From positions 1 through 11,604 of the forward strand of contig PEYC01000021.1 in the NCBI GenBank assembly GCA_002774555.1: DNA of 11,604 nucleotides, written 5' to 3'. Origin of the DNA: Candidatus Nealsonbacteria bacterium CG08_land_8_20_14_0_20_36_22 (GTDB lineage Bacteria > Patescibacteriota > Minisyncoccia > Minisyncoccales > GWA2-38-27). The notes beneath the pieces are model-generated. The model ran no database searches. It worked only from the letters and a program-made list of their open reading frames with translations, and was not told the DNA's origin. The translations under genes were made by a program, and so were the position numbers. This document shows positions 1 through 5,625 of this stretch, in pieces. Position 1 is the stretch's first letter. Every line of letters starts with the position of its first letter.

Positions 1-101
1 TAATTGTTTAGCCCAATGATTGTTAGCAAAATAACGATAACAACGGCAGCAATATGACGTTTTTTAGAGAAATATTTTTTGAAATTATCTTTTAATGACA
101 T
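1..101 (-). CDS. N-terminus of a membrane-anchored protein (partial)
   Basis: An open frame starts at ATG 101-99 on the minus strand and runs off the left edge without a stop, giving 33 residues. The start is a short basic stretch (MSLKDNFKKYFSKKRH) followed by a strongly hydrophobic run (about residues 17-31, AAVVIVILLTIIG). This is the pattern of a signal anchor or an uncleaved N-terminal transmembrane helix with the rest of the protein outside. No clear Shine-Dalgarno sequence precedes the ATG. Such N-termini occur in efflux adaptor (HlyD/MacA-like) proteins and many other exported proteins, so the family cannot be named from this fragment. It lies downstream of tRNA-Arg(CCU) on the same strand, separated by about 125 bp. 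Confidence 0.55.
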   Translation of the reverse strand, partial: MSLKDNFKKYFSKKRHIAAVVIVILLTIIGLNN

Positions 102-178
102 ATGTAAAATGAAAAAATTTTCTTTTCCCAGAGCGAAACCGCCAACTGATTTTTTCGCCCAAAATTCAATATAAATTG

Positions 179-226
179 GCCGCCGAGCGGAGCGAGGCGA
201 CACCAAATCGCTTGCAAATTCCTCGC
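179..226. repeat. GC-rich inverted-repeat block behind tRNA-Arg(CCU)
   Basis: This short GC-rich stretch in AT-rich surroundings contains gcgagg (192-197) matched by cctcgc (221-226), with a gcga/tcgc pair nested between them (197-200 with 209-212). The core 181-199 (cgccgagcggagcgaggcg) also repeats GAGCG internally. On the minus strand it directly follows the tRNA 3' end, so it could fold in the tRNA trailer, but there is no T-run after it as in an intrinsic terminator. It may be a small dispersed intergenic repeat; this is inference only. Confidence 0.35.
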
Positions 227-301
227 TGGTGCCCTCGGGAAGAATCGAACTTCCATTTTCTCCTTAGGAGTGAGAAGTTCTATCCATTGAACTACGAGGG
301 C
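227..301 (-). tRNA. tRNA-Arg (anticodon CCU), CCA encoded
   Basis: Read on the minus strand, this folds as a cloverleaf. The acceptor stem is GCCCTCG with CGAGGGC, the D arm is GTTC/GAAC, and the anticodon loop CTCCTAA gives anticodon CCT. The T arm is GGAAG-TTCGATT-CTTCC, followed by discriminator A. The anticodon stem has four pairs plus an A-G mismatch next to the loop. The 3' CCA is encoded at 229-227, unlike the two other tRNAs in this window. It reads AGG arginine codons. A promoter ending 8 bp upstream drives it. Confidence 0.95.
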
Positions 302-309
302 CTACGTTA

Positions 310-338
310 AGAATAGCAGGTTTTCCACTTGCTGACAA
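310..338 (-). promoter_or_regulatory. Sigma-70-type promoter of tRNA-Arg(CCU)
   Basis: On the minus strand, -35 TTGTCA (complement of 333-338) and -10 TATTCT (complement of 310-315) are separated by 17 bp. The predicted start lies about at the tRNA 5' end (301) or a base or two before it. Its -35 box shares two bases (333-334) with the -35 of the divergent protease promoter. Confidence 0.6.
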
Positions 339-357
339 GAATCTTTGTTGATAAAAT
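329..357 (+). promoter_or_regulatory. Promoter of the HtrA-like protease gene
   Basis: On the plus strand, -35 TTGCTG (329-334) and -10 TAAAAT (352-357) are separated by 17 bp. A start 6-8 bp after the -10 box falls at 363-366, that is on or within a few bases of the ATG at 366. The mRNA would then be leaderless or nearly so, which fits the lack of any ribosome binding site upstream of the ATG. Confidence 0.5.
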
Positions 358-365
358 AGTTATAT

Positions 366-1391
366 ATGCCAGTAAAGTCACCAATTGTGGAAATTGCCAA
401 AAAGATTTGCCCGGCTGTAATCACTATTATAATCAGCAAAGACCTGCCGAAAGTGGAAGGATTTTATTTTATGCCTTTTGGAGGCGAAGGAGTTATTTTG
501 CCAAGATTTAAAGAAGGCAAAAAAGAGTCAACAAAAATTGGTGGCGGTTCTGGTTTTATTATTTCCAGCGATGGATATGTTTTAACCTCAGCCCACGTTG
601 TTATTGACCCGGAAGCTGACTATACTGTTCTTTTAGAGCCGGAAAAAAAATATCCGGCAAAAATTTTGGCCCGTGATCCTATCAATGATATTGCTATTTT
701 AAAAATAAAAGGAGACAAATTCCCTTATCTGGAACTTGGCGACTCAAATAAAATTCAGCTTGGGGAAGAAGTGGTTGCCGTTGGAAACCCTCTAGGAGAA
801 TTCCATGACACTTTGAGCGCCGGAATTATTTCTGGAATGTCACGGCTTATTCAAGCCAGAAACCATTTTACTCAAGAATTACAACAGCTAAGGGGTCTTA
901 TTCAAACTGACGCTGCTATCAATCCTGGAAATTCCGGAGGTCCATTGGCCAATATGGAAGGAAAAGTTATTGGCATTAATACCGCGGCTATAATGGGAGC
1001 CCAAAACATTGGCTTTGCCATTCCGATAAATTATGCCAAAAAAGACCTGGAAGAAGTTAAAAAATACGGGAAATTAAGAATGCCCTTTTTGGGAGTAAAA
1101 TATGTGCTTTTGACAAAAGAAATGGCTGAAAAAAACAAACTGCCGGTGGACTATGGCGCCATAATCATCAGGGAGAATTTAGGAGAGTCAGCCGTGATTA
1201 AAGATTCTCCGGCAGACAAAGCCGGACTCAAAGAATTTGATATTATTCTGGAAATACAAAATAAAAAAATTACAACAGAAAATCCTCTGTCTAATATTTT
1301 ACAAAAGTGTCAGATTGAACAGGAAATTGAGTTGAAGATATTAAGAGAAGGAAAAAAAATAATCGCCAAAATTAAATTGGGCGAAAAATAA
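366..1391 (+). CDS. Trypsin-like serine protease with PDZ domain (HtrA/Deg family)
   Basis: The 341-residue product is an HtrA/DegQ-type chymotrypsin-fold protease with one C-terminal PDZ domain. The catalytic triad is visible: His77 (TSAHVV), Asp108 (INDIA) and Ser190 (GNSGGP, after QTDAAINPGN). The protease domain spans roughly residues 7-230. The PDZ domain spans about 240-340 and contains SPADKAGLKEFDIILEI. The family normally degrades or refolds damaged exported proteins. Here, however, no signal peptide or membrane anchor is present: the protein begins MPVKSPIVEIAKKICPAV, and an in-frame TAG at 357-359 rules out an upstream extension. Either it acts in the cytoplasm or it is exported by a non-classical route. 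It is a single-gene plus-strand unit with its own promoter, followed by a strong terminator. Confidence 0.93.
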   Translation: MPVKSPIVEIAKKICPAVITIIISKDLPKVEGFYFMPFGGEGVILPRFKEGKKESTKIGGGSGFIISSDGYVLTSAHVVIDPEADYTVLLEPEKKYPAKILARDPINDIAILKIKGDKFPYLELGDSNKIQLGEEVVAVGNPLGEFHDTLSAGIISGMSRLIQARNHFTQELQQLRGLIQTDAAINPGNSGGPLANMEGKVIGINTAAIMGAQNIGFAIPINYAKKDLEEVKKYGKLRMPFLGVKYVLLTKEMAEKNKLPVDYGAIIIRENLGESAVIKDSPADKAGLKEFDIILEIQNKKITTENPLSNILQKCQIEQEIELKILREGKKIIAKIKLGEK

Positions 1392-1422
1392 TCTCATATC
1401 TAATATCATTCAGAAAGGAATC

Positions 1423-1463
1423 AGAAAGGAACTCGGTTCCTTAAAGGAACCGAGTTCCTTTCT
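1423..1463. terminator. Bidirectional hairpin terminator
   Basis: A perfect 18-bp inverted repeat (arms 1423-1440 and 1446-1463) encloses a 5-nt loop, ttaaa. On the plus strand it ends in a T-rich tract (ttctttattctt), as expected of an intrinsic terminator for the protease gene 31 bp upstream. On the minus strand it lies 37 bp beyond tRNA-His and can end the tRNA operon and any read-through from the pilus operon. The left arm is part of an 11-bp tandem repeat (tcagaaaggaa at 1410-1420 and 1421-1431). Confidence 0.9.
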
Positions 1464-1499
1464 TTATTCTTGTATTTAAAAATCCGAGCATAATAAATT

Positions 1500-1573
1500 G
1501 GTGACCTAGGAGATTCGAACTCCTCCTGAGAATTCCACAGATTCTCGTGCGAAACCACTACACTAAGGCCACC
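1500..1573 (-). tRNA. tRNA-His (anticodon GUG)
   Basis: The minus-strand cloverleaf has the histidine-specific extra G at position -1 (complement of 1573) opposite C73 (complement of 1500). The acceptor is GTGGCCT with AGGTCAC, including one G-U pair. The anticodon stem is AGAAT/ATTCT with loop CTGTGGA, giving anticodon GTG. The T arm is AGGAG-TTCGAAT-CTCCT. CCA is not encoded, since AAT follows C73, so it must be added by a nucleotidyltransferase. It is 8 bp behind tRNA-Arg(UCU) and very probably co-transcribed with it. Confidence 0.95.
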
Positions 1574-1581
1574 ACCATGTG

Positions 1582-1655
1582 TGCCCCCGGCAGGAGTCGA
1601 ACCTGCAACCTAAGGGTTAGAAACCCTTCGCTCTATCCAGTTGAGCCACGGGGAC
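1582..1655 (-). tRNA. tRNA-Arg (anticodon UCU)
   Basis: The minus-strand cloverleaf has acceptor GTCCCCG with CGGGGGC (one G-U pair), D arm GCTC/GAGC, and anticodon stem AAGGG/CCCTT with loop TTTCTAA (anticodon TCT). The T arm is GCAGG-TTCGACT-CCTGC, with discriminator A. CCA is not encoded (CAC follows). It decodes AGA, a favoured arginine codon in AT-rich genomes. It is the first gene of a two-tRNA operon with tRNA-His. Confidence 0.96.
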
Positions 1656-1665
1656 CCAATTCATT

Positions 1666-1693
1666 ATTATAATCTAAAAAGTCACTCTGTCAA
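1666..1693 (-). promoter_or_regulatory. Perfect-consensus promoter of the tRNA-Arg/tRNA-His operon
   Basis: On the minus strand, TTGACA (complement of 1688-1693) and TATAAT (complement of 1666-1671) are both exact sigma-70 consensus boxes with a 16-bp spacer. Transcription should begin near 1659, just before the tRNA 5' end at 1655. The TGA stop codon of the upstream 96-residue gene (1692-1690) is embedded in the -35 hexamer. The tRNAs can therefore be expressed independently of the pilus operon that runs into them. Confidence 0.8.
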
Positions 1694-1980
1694 TCTTGAA
1701 ATGGATTAGGATATTCTCTAAAATCAGCTTCTTGGAATTTTTCTTCCTCTTTTTGCCAGACATTTAAGACCTCTTGATAAACATCTTCTTTCAGTAAAAA
1801 AGATTGGCTCAATTCCCCGGGTTTTACTCTTTGAGCCAAGATATTATATTTGTAAAACAAAAGTGTCCCAAAAATCAAAGATACAAAAAAGAGAACTAAG
1901 CAAGTTAAAAAAGCATGCTCGGCTAAAAACCAGGGTAATTTCCCCAAAAAATTTTTTGCTTTTTTTGTTTTTATTTTCAT
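1690..1980 (-). CDS. Small single-pass membrane protein at the end of the pilus operon
   Basis: This 96-residue protein is not recognised as a named family. It has a basic N-terminus (MKIKTKKAKNFLGK), one hydrophobic segment at about residues 22-43, and a C-terminal region of about 50 residues that is acidic and probably helical (around 64-90). There is no lipobox cysteine, so it is not a typical PilP lipoprotein, although it holds the place after pilO where pilP stands in proteobacterial operons. A 25-bp gap separates it from the PilO-like gene, the widest in the operon, with a weak TAGG just before the ATG. By position it may be a T4P alignment-complex accessory; this is inference from context only. 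Confidence 0.7.
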   Translation of the reverse strand: MKIKTKKAKNFLGKLPWFLAEHAFLTCLVLFFVSLIFGTLLFYKYNILAQRVKPGELSQSFLLKEDVYQEVLNVWQKEEEKFQEADFREYPNPFQD

Positions 1981-2005
1981 AAACCTACGAATTTAAAATA
2001 AGGAA

Positions 2006-2572
2006 TTATTTACTGAAAACCTTTATTACTAAATTAACAAACACATCCCCAATTGAAAAATTTTCATAACCCTTAGAACCAATTTCTCTTTCGGTTAATT
2101 TCTTAACGTTTATATCCTGAACCTCAATTAAATAAGGTCCTCTTTCTGTTTTTTGAAGAAATTTTAAAAAATTAGGGAAAGAGCCCGTTAAATTTAACCG
2201 AAATATTAGAGAACTCCAGGGTTCACTTTCTAGAGCAACAGCGCTTAAAGAGGTTGGGACAATATTAATTGATAAGCCAGCTCCGGCAGCTGTTTTCTCC
2301 CAGAACTCAATTAAATCAATCGGAACCTCGGGGTTAATAAAAAATTGTTGAATTTTGTTAAGGTCTGATTCTAATCCTTTATAACCTTGTTTAAATTGCT
2401 CTGATTTTTCAAATTCACTTTTAGCCAAAAATAATTTTTCTCTGAGTAGAATAAGCTCGTCTGAGACCTGTTGGATATCTTTTAAAAATGGATAAACTAA
2501 AAAAACAATTAATAACAAGGTCAATATTCCGAAGACAACAGATATTAAAATTATTTCTTTTATTGAATTCAT
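2006..2572 (-). CDS. pilO: PilO-like T4P inner-membrane alignment protein
   Basis: The 188-residue protein has the PilO layout: a short cytoplasmic N-terminus, one transmembrane helix (about 7-29), a charged coiled-coil-like segment (about 31-77), and a ferredoxin-like periplasmic-type domain (about 85-188). In the family PilO dimerises with PilN and links PilM and the motor to the pilus fibre across the membrane. Its ATG overlaps the stop codon of the PilN-like gene by 4 bp (ATGA at 2572-2569), which implies translational coupling. Sequence conservation in this family is low, so the call rests largely on topology and its place after pilM and pilN. Confidence 0.82.
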   Translation of the reverse strand: MNSIKEIILISVVFGILTLLLIVFLVYPFLKDIQQVSDELILLREKLFLAKSEFEKSEQFKQGYKGLESDLNKIQQFFINPEVPIDLIEFWEKTAAGAGLSINIVPTSLSAVALESEPWSSLIFRLNLTGSFPNFLKFLQKTERGPYLIEVQDINVKKLTEREIGSKGYENFSIGDVFVNLVIKVFSK

Positions 2573-3117
2573 AGACCTCGAGAGATTCCAAAAGTTACAA
2601 AAAAATCAATATCTTTGGCTTTAACCCAATTGGCCGGCGGGAAGGAAACCTCTTTAAAATCCTGCTCTTGCTCAAGATTTTTTAAAAACTCAAATAAAAG
2701 CTCTCTGGTTGGAGAAAAGCCGGAAAGAGAAACTTTTATTTCCTTTTCTGGAGAAAAAATAATAGAAAGATTAGTTAAGTAATTCTCTTGAGGAAGAGTC
2801 CTGGAGATTTTCTCTATAATTTCAGAAAAATAAATTTTCTTTTGATAAAAAGAATTTAATTTTGTTATTTCCGAATTAATAAAATGAACTCTTTCTTGAT
2901 ACTCTTCAATTTCAGTTCTTCCACCTTCTTGCTTAATTCCAGACAGAAGAGCTTCCTGAGCTTTAACTTGTTCCCGAAGGTAAATTCTCATTGACAATAA
3001 AATCAAAATTAGACAAACAATAAAAAATAAAACTAAAAACCAAAGAATACTCACCATTCTTTTCTTTTTCTCCAGAAAGAGTTTTTCTTTTTCCTCTGGC
3101 GGAAGCAAATTAATCAT
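2569..3117 (-). CDS. pilN: PilN-like T4P inner-membrane alignment protein
   Basis: The 182-residue protein begins MINLLPPEEK, the short N-terminal motif by which PilN binds a groove in PilM. A basic stretch follows (KLFLEKKKR), then a transmembrane helix (about 21-44), a coiled-coil-like region (about 45-90) and a C-terminal domain of about 90 residues containing LPQENYLTNLSI, typical of the family. The start codon lies inside the 3' end of the PilM-like gene (8-bp overlap), and the end overlaps the PilO-like gene by 4 bp. This gives a contiguous M-N-O cassette likely translated as a coupled unit. Confidence 0.92.
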   Translation of the reverse strand: MINLLPPEEKEKLFLEKKKRMVSILWFLVLFFIVCLILILLSMRIYLREQVKAQEALLSGIKQEGGRTEIEEYQERVHFINSEITKLNSFYQKKIYFSEIIEKISRTLPQENYLTNLSIIFSPEKEIKVSLSGFSPTRELLFEFLKNLEQEQDFKEVSFPPANWVKAKDIDFFVTFGISRGL

Positions 3118-4201
3118 TTTTTATTCCACGCAAGGCTAAACCAAGAACAGTAGTATAACCAAGCGATTCTTTAAATGGTAAGCCAGGCACTTCTTTCAGC
3201 CGTTCTGGTAAAATATTTACCCAAGGATTGGCGATTTCTACGGGAATTTTAAGTTGAGAAAAAAGAAAATCCGGAAGACCCTTAAGATTAGACCCTCTGC
3301 CGCAAAGAATAATTTTCCCAATTTCTCGACCATTGGGAGGTAAATGCTCATGTGCCCTATGACTATGATAGTAATTAATATGTTTTGCGACTTCTCGTAC
3401 TAAATCAGTTAAAATAGGAGTTATGGTTTTATTAATTTTTTTACCTTCCCCGGATCTTTTGTTTAGTCCATACTTTAATTTCAGCCCTTCGGCCTCAGTT
3501 AAATCTACTCTTAGGGACTTAGCAATGGTTTGAGTTATTTCCTGAGATGAAATAAATATAGAACTAGTAAAACGAAGAGAATAACCGGAAAAAATAATAA
3601 AACTAGTTGAACTTCTACCAAAGTCAATTATAAAAACCGGGGAATAAGTAATTCCGTTTTTTATCAAAGCCCTAGTAATTGACTGGGATTCAATTTCCAG
3701 ACCTTGGGGTTTTAACCCTGCTTTTTTCAAGCAGGAAATATAGGACTCAACTATGTTTTTGGGAATAGCTGCGATTAAAATATCAAGATGGTCCAAACTA
3801 TCCTGGACAGGAAGGACGATCTGAAAGTCCAAATAGACCCTCTCAATTGGCAAGGGAATATAATTTTCTGCTTCAAAGGAAACAGCTGTTTTTAGCTCTT
3901 CTTCTGCCATTTTAGGCATCTGAATTACTTGTAAAAACGCCTTTTTTTCCGGCAAAGAAACAATAACGTTTTTTATTGTCAATTTCTCACCTTTAACTTC
4001 GGCAACGCCCTTTTTGATTGCTTCGGCTAAAGCACCCTCGTTTTTTATTTCTCCATCTTCCACTGTTCCCGATTCCAGTTCCAGTTCGTTCCAAGAAACC
4101 AAAGAAAAAAATTTTCCTCTTTTTTTAAGTTTGGCAAATTTTAAAGACAAATCAGAAATATCCAAACCAAATGATTCTTGTTTTAAGGTTAAAAACTTCA
4201 T
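3110..4201 (-). CDS. pilM: PilM actin-like ATPase of the type IV pilus
   Basis: The 363-residue protein is of the PilM/FtsA-like actin superfamily. It shows the phosphate-1 motif near the N-terminus (GLDISDLSLKFAKL, about 12-25), a phosphate-2 motif (IIDFGRSSTSFIIF, about 191-204), and the C-terminal nucleotide-binding segment IILCGRGSNLKGL (about 297-309). The region VIVSLPEKKAFLQVIQMP (about 79-96) is characteristic of PilM. PilM is cytoplasmic and binds the N-terminus of PilN, coupling the alignment complex to PilB and PilC. It follows the PilX-like gene after 5 bp and overlaps the PilN-like gene by 8 bp. No key motif is missing. Confidence 0.94.
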   Translation of the reverse strand: MKFLTLKQESFGLDISDLSLKFAKLKKRGKFFSLVSWNELELESGTVEDGEIKNEGALAEAIKKGVAEVKGEKLTIKNVIVSLPEKKAFLQVIQMPKMAEEELKTAVSFEAENYIPLPIERVYLDFQIVLPVQDSLDHLDILIAAIPKNIVESYISCLKKAGLKPQGLEIESQSITRALIKNGITYSPVFIIDFGRSSTSFIIFSGYSLRFTSSIFISSQEITQTIAKSLRVDLTEAEGLKLKYGLNKRSGEGKKINKTITPILTDLVREVAKHINYYHSHRAHEHLPPNGREIGKIILCGRGSNLKGLPDFLFSQLKIPVEIANPWVNILPERLKEVPGLPFKESLGYTTVLGLALRGIKND

Positions 4202-4206
4202 ATGTC

Positions 4207-5625
4207 TTATTTTATTTCTTCCCAGTTTATAATTTTAAATTCAGTGCCGATATTAGGAGTAAAAAATGGCGGATTATAAATTAATTTTGAGTCAAAATAA
4301 CTTTCCCTTTTTAGATAACCGGAAACTATATTGCCGCCGGAATCAATCCATTGGGTTCCCACTCGGCCATTACTGACAATTGAACCATAAATTTCCAGTT
4401 TTTCTCTAAAGTTGTTGGAATAATGATTTCTTGAAAAACGACCTTTTTGGGCAATAAAAATACCGCGCAATTCCATTTGGTTTGGAGAATTAGGAGAGAT
4501 TAAAACGTTTCTCTCCCCTACCACCAAAAGACCATCTGAACCATCAAGGGCAGTGTAATTTATATTGCCTTGTAAAATTACATCTGTGTCTAAATTAGGA
4601 TTGATTAAATTGGCTGAAGCTATTGTAACTTTTCCCTTTACTTCGCCTTCCGGCCATAAATTATCTTCAACAAAAATAACTGAACAGTTTGGATTGATAG
4701 AATAGGTTCCGTAAAAATCCTCGCTGGTAATTGTGAAATAATCATAATGATTGCCCTCTTCTAAACTGTAAGCACGCGCACTAGAAAGTTGAGTGATTAT
4801 CCAAACTTTAAAAGTTCCATCATTTTCAAACTTTAGATGATATCCTTTCCCTTGAGAATTTAGAGTATTAGAAGGGGGTAAATAGGGCTGGGCAACGGTC
4901 TTCATTTGAGCTAAATCAATAGTGATACCAGTAAAATCAAAAGGTGTAACAGGAAAACTAAAGAGTCCAGGATTGCTATTTTGAGTAGTGGTGAAAACAC
5001 CGGGACAAAAGCAATCAGTACCATCAAGCCAACAACCATAATTTGTGGGGCAAGGAGAACAACCAAAGGCGCTGGTACAAATCCATTTATCCTTGGTTGA
5101 AGTAACTGTTGATTGATTTTCACCATCCATCCTGACTCCGCCATTTGAATGATAAGGACCTCTGATTTCATGGTCAGAACCAATCCAGACATTATCGTTT
5201 AAAACATAGGAAAATTTGGCTACTGATTCCCTGGCATACAAAACACTAACTTTTCTTTTAAGGTCAGGAAACTTATCTGTCCAACCAGTGGAAATAATTT
5301 CTCTTTGAATAGTTTGACCGCAAGCCACGGTTGAAGAAATTTGGAGAGCAAACTTACCAATTTTATTTCCAGCCGGTTCATAATAATCTTTTTCAGTTAG
5401 GCAGTTTGCCTCAATTTCATTATTAAGACACCACTTGTAGTAATCAACGCCAGCTTCAGCGACATTAAGGGCCTCTGACCAAGCAACTTTCTGCACACTT
5501 TGTCTATATTGCAATAAGATAAAAGTAAAAAGACCGCCTAAAAGAATTAGGAATATCAAACCAAAAACCAAAACTAATGTCACGATAACGCCTTTATTCT
5601 TCTTTAAGATTACGAAGCTGGACAT
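4207..5625 (-). CDS. PilX-like minor pilin with C-terminal beta-rich domain
   Basis: This 472-residue protein has a short basic leader (MSSFVILKKNKG) and a long hydrophobic helix (about 13-39), then the segment SEALNVAEAGVDYYKW typical of PilX-type minor pilins. The possible prepilin cleavage point is Gly12/Val13. As in PilX proteins it has neither phenylalanine at +1 nor glutamate at +5, so processing is uncertain. Residues 183-207 contain six cysteines (C183, 189, 192, 198, 205, 207), suggesting disulfides or metal binding outside the cell. Residues about 315-430 consist of short hydrophobic repeats (LLVVG, RGIFIAQKGRF, IYGSIVSNGRV) that look like a beta-helix or beta-solenoid. The gene overlaps the PilW-like gene by 32 bp and stands 5 bp before pilM. 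By family knowledge it may help prime pilus assembly or sit at the tip. Confidence 0.75.
   Translation of the reverse strand: MSSFVILKKNKGVIVTLVLVFGLIFLILLGGLFTFILLQYRQSVQKVAWSEALNVAEAGVDYYKWCLNNEIEANCLTEKDYYEPAGNKIGKFALQISSTVACGQTIQREIISTGWTDKFPDLKRKVSVLYARESVAKFSYVLNDNVWIGSDHEIRGPYHSNGGVRMDGENQSTVTSTKDKWICTSAFGCSPCPTNYGCWLDGTDCFCPGVFTTTQNSNPGLFSFPVTPFDFTGITIDLAQMKTVAQPYLPPSNTLNSQGKGYHLKFENDGTFKVWIITQLSSARAYSLEEGNHYDYFTITSEDFYGTYSINPNCSVIFVEDNLWPEGEVKGKVTIASANLINPNLDTDVILQGNINYTALDGSDGLLVVGERNVLISPNSPNQMELRGIFIAQKGRFSRNHYSNNFREKLEIYGSIVSNGRVGTQWIDSGGNIVSGYLKRESYFDSKLIYNPPFFTPNIGTEFKIINWEEIK

Noticed and set aside
112..226. A promoter for the left-edge membrane protein in the spacer behind tRNA-Arg(CCU)
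   Set aside because: A TATATT-like box is present on the minus strand near 168, but no -35 box with plausible spacing could be found. The spacer shows only the GC-rich repeat.
329..511. 60-residue frame overlapping the start of the protease gene
   Set aside because: It lies in another frame over the 5' end of a clearly conserved protease, has no ribosome binding site and shows no recognisable domain.
4911..5192. 93-residue hydrophobic minus-strand frame inside the PilX-like gene
   Set aside because: It is an alternative frame of the cysteine-rich region. Its apparent hydrophobicity follows from frame-shifted codons, and it would have no independent start signals.
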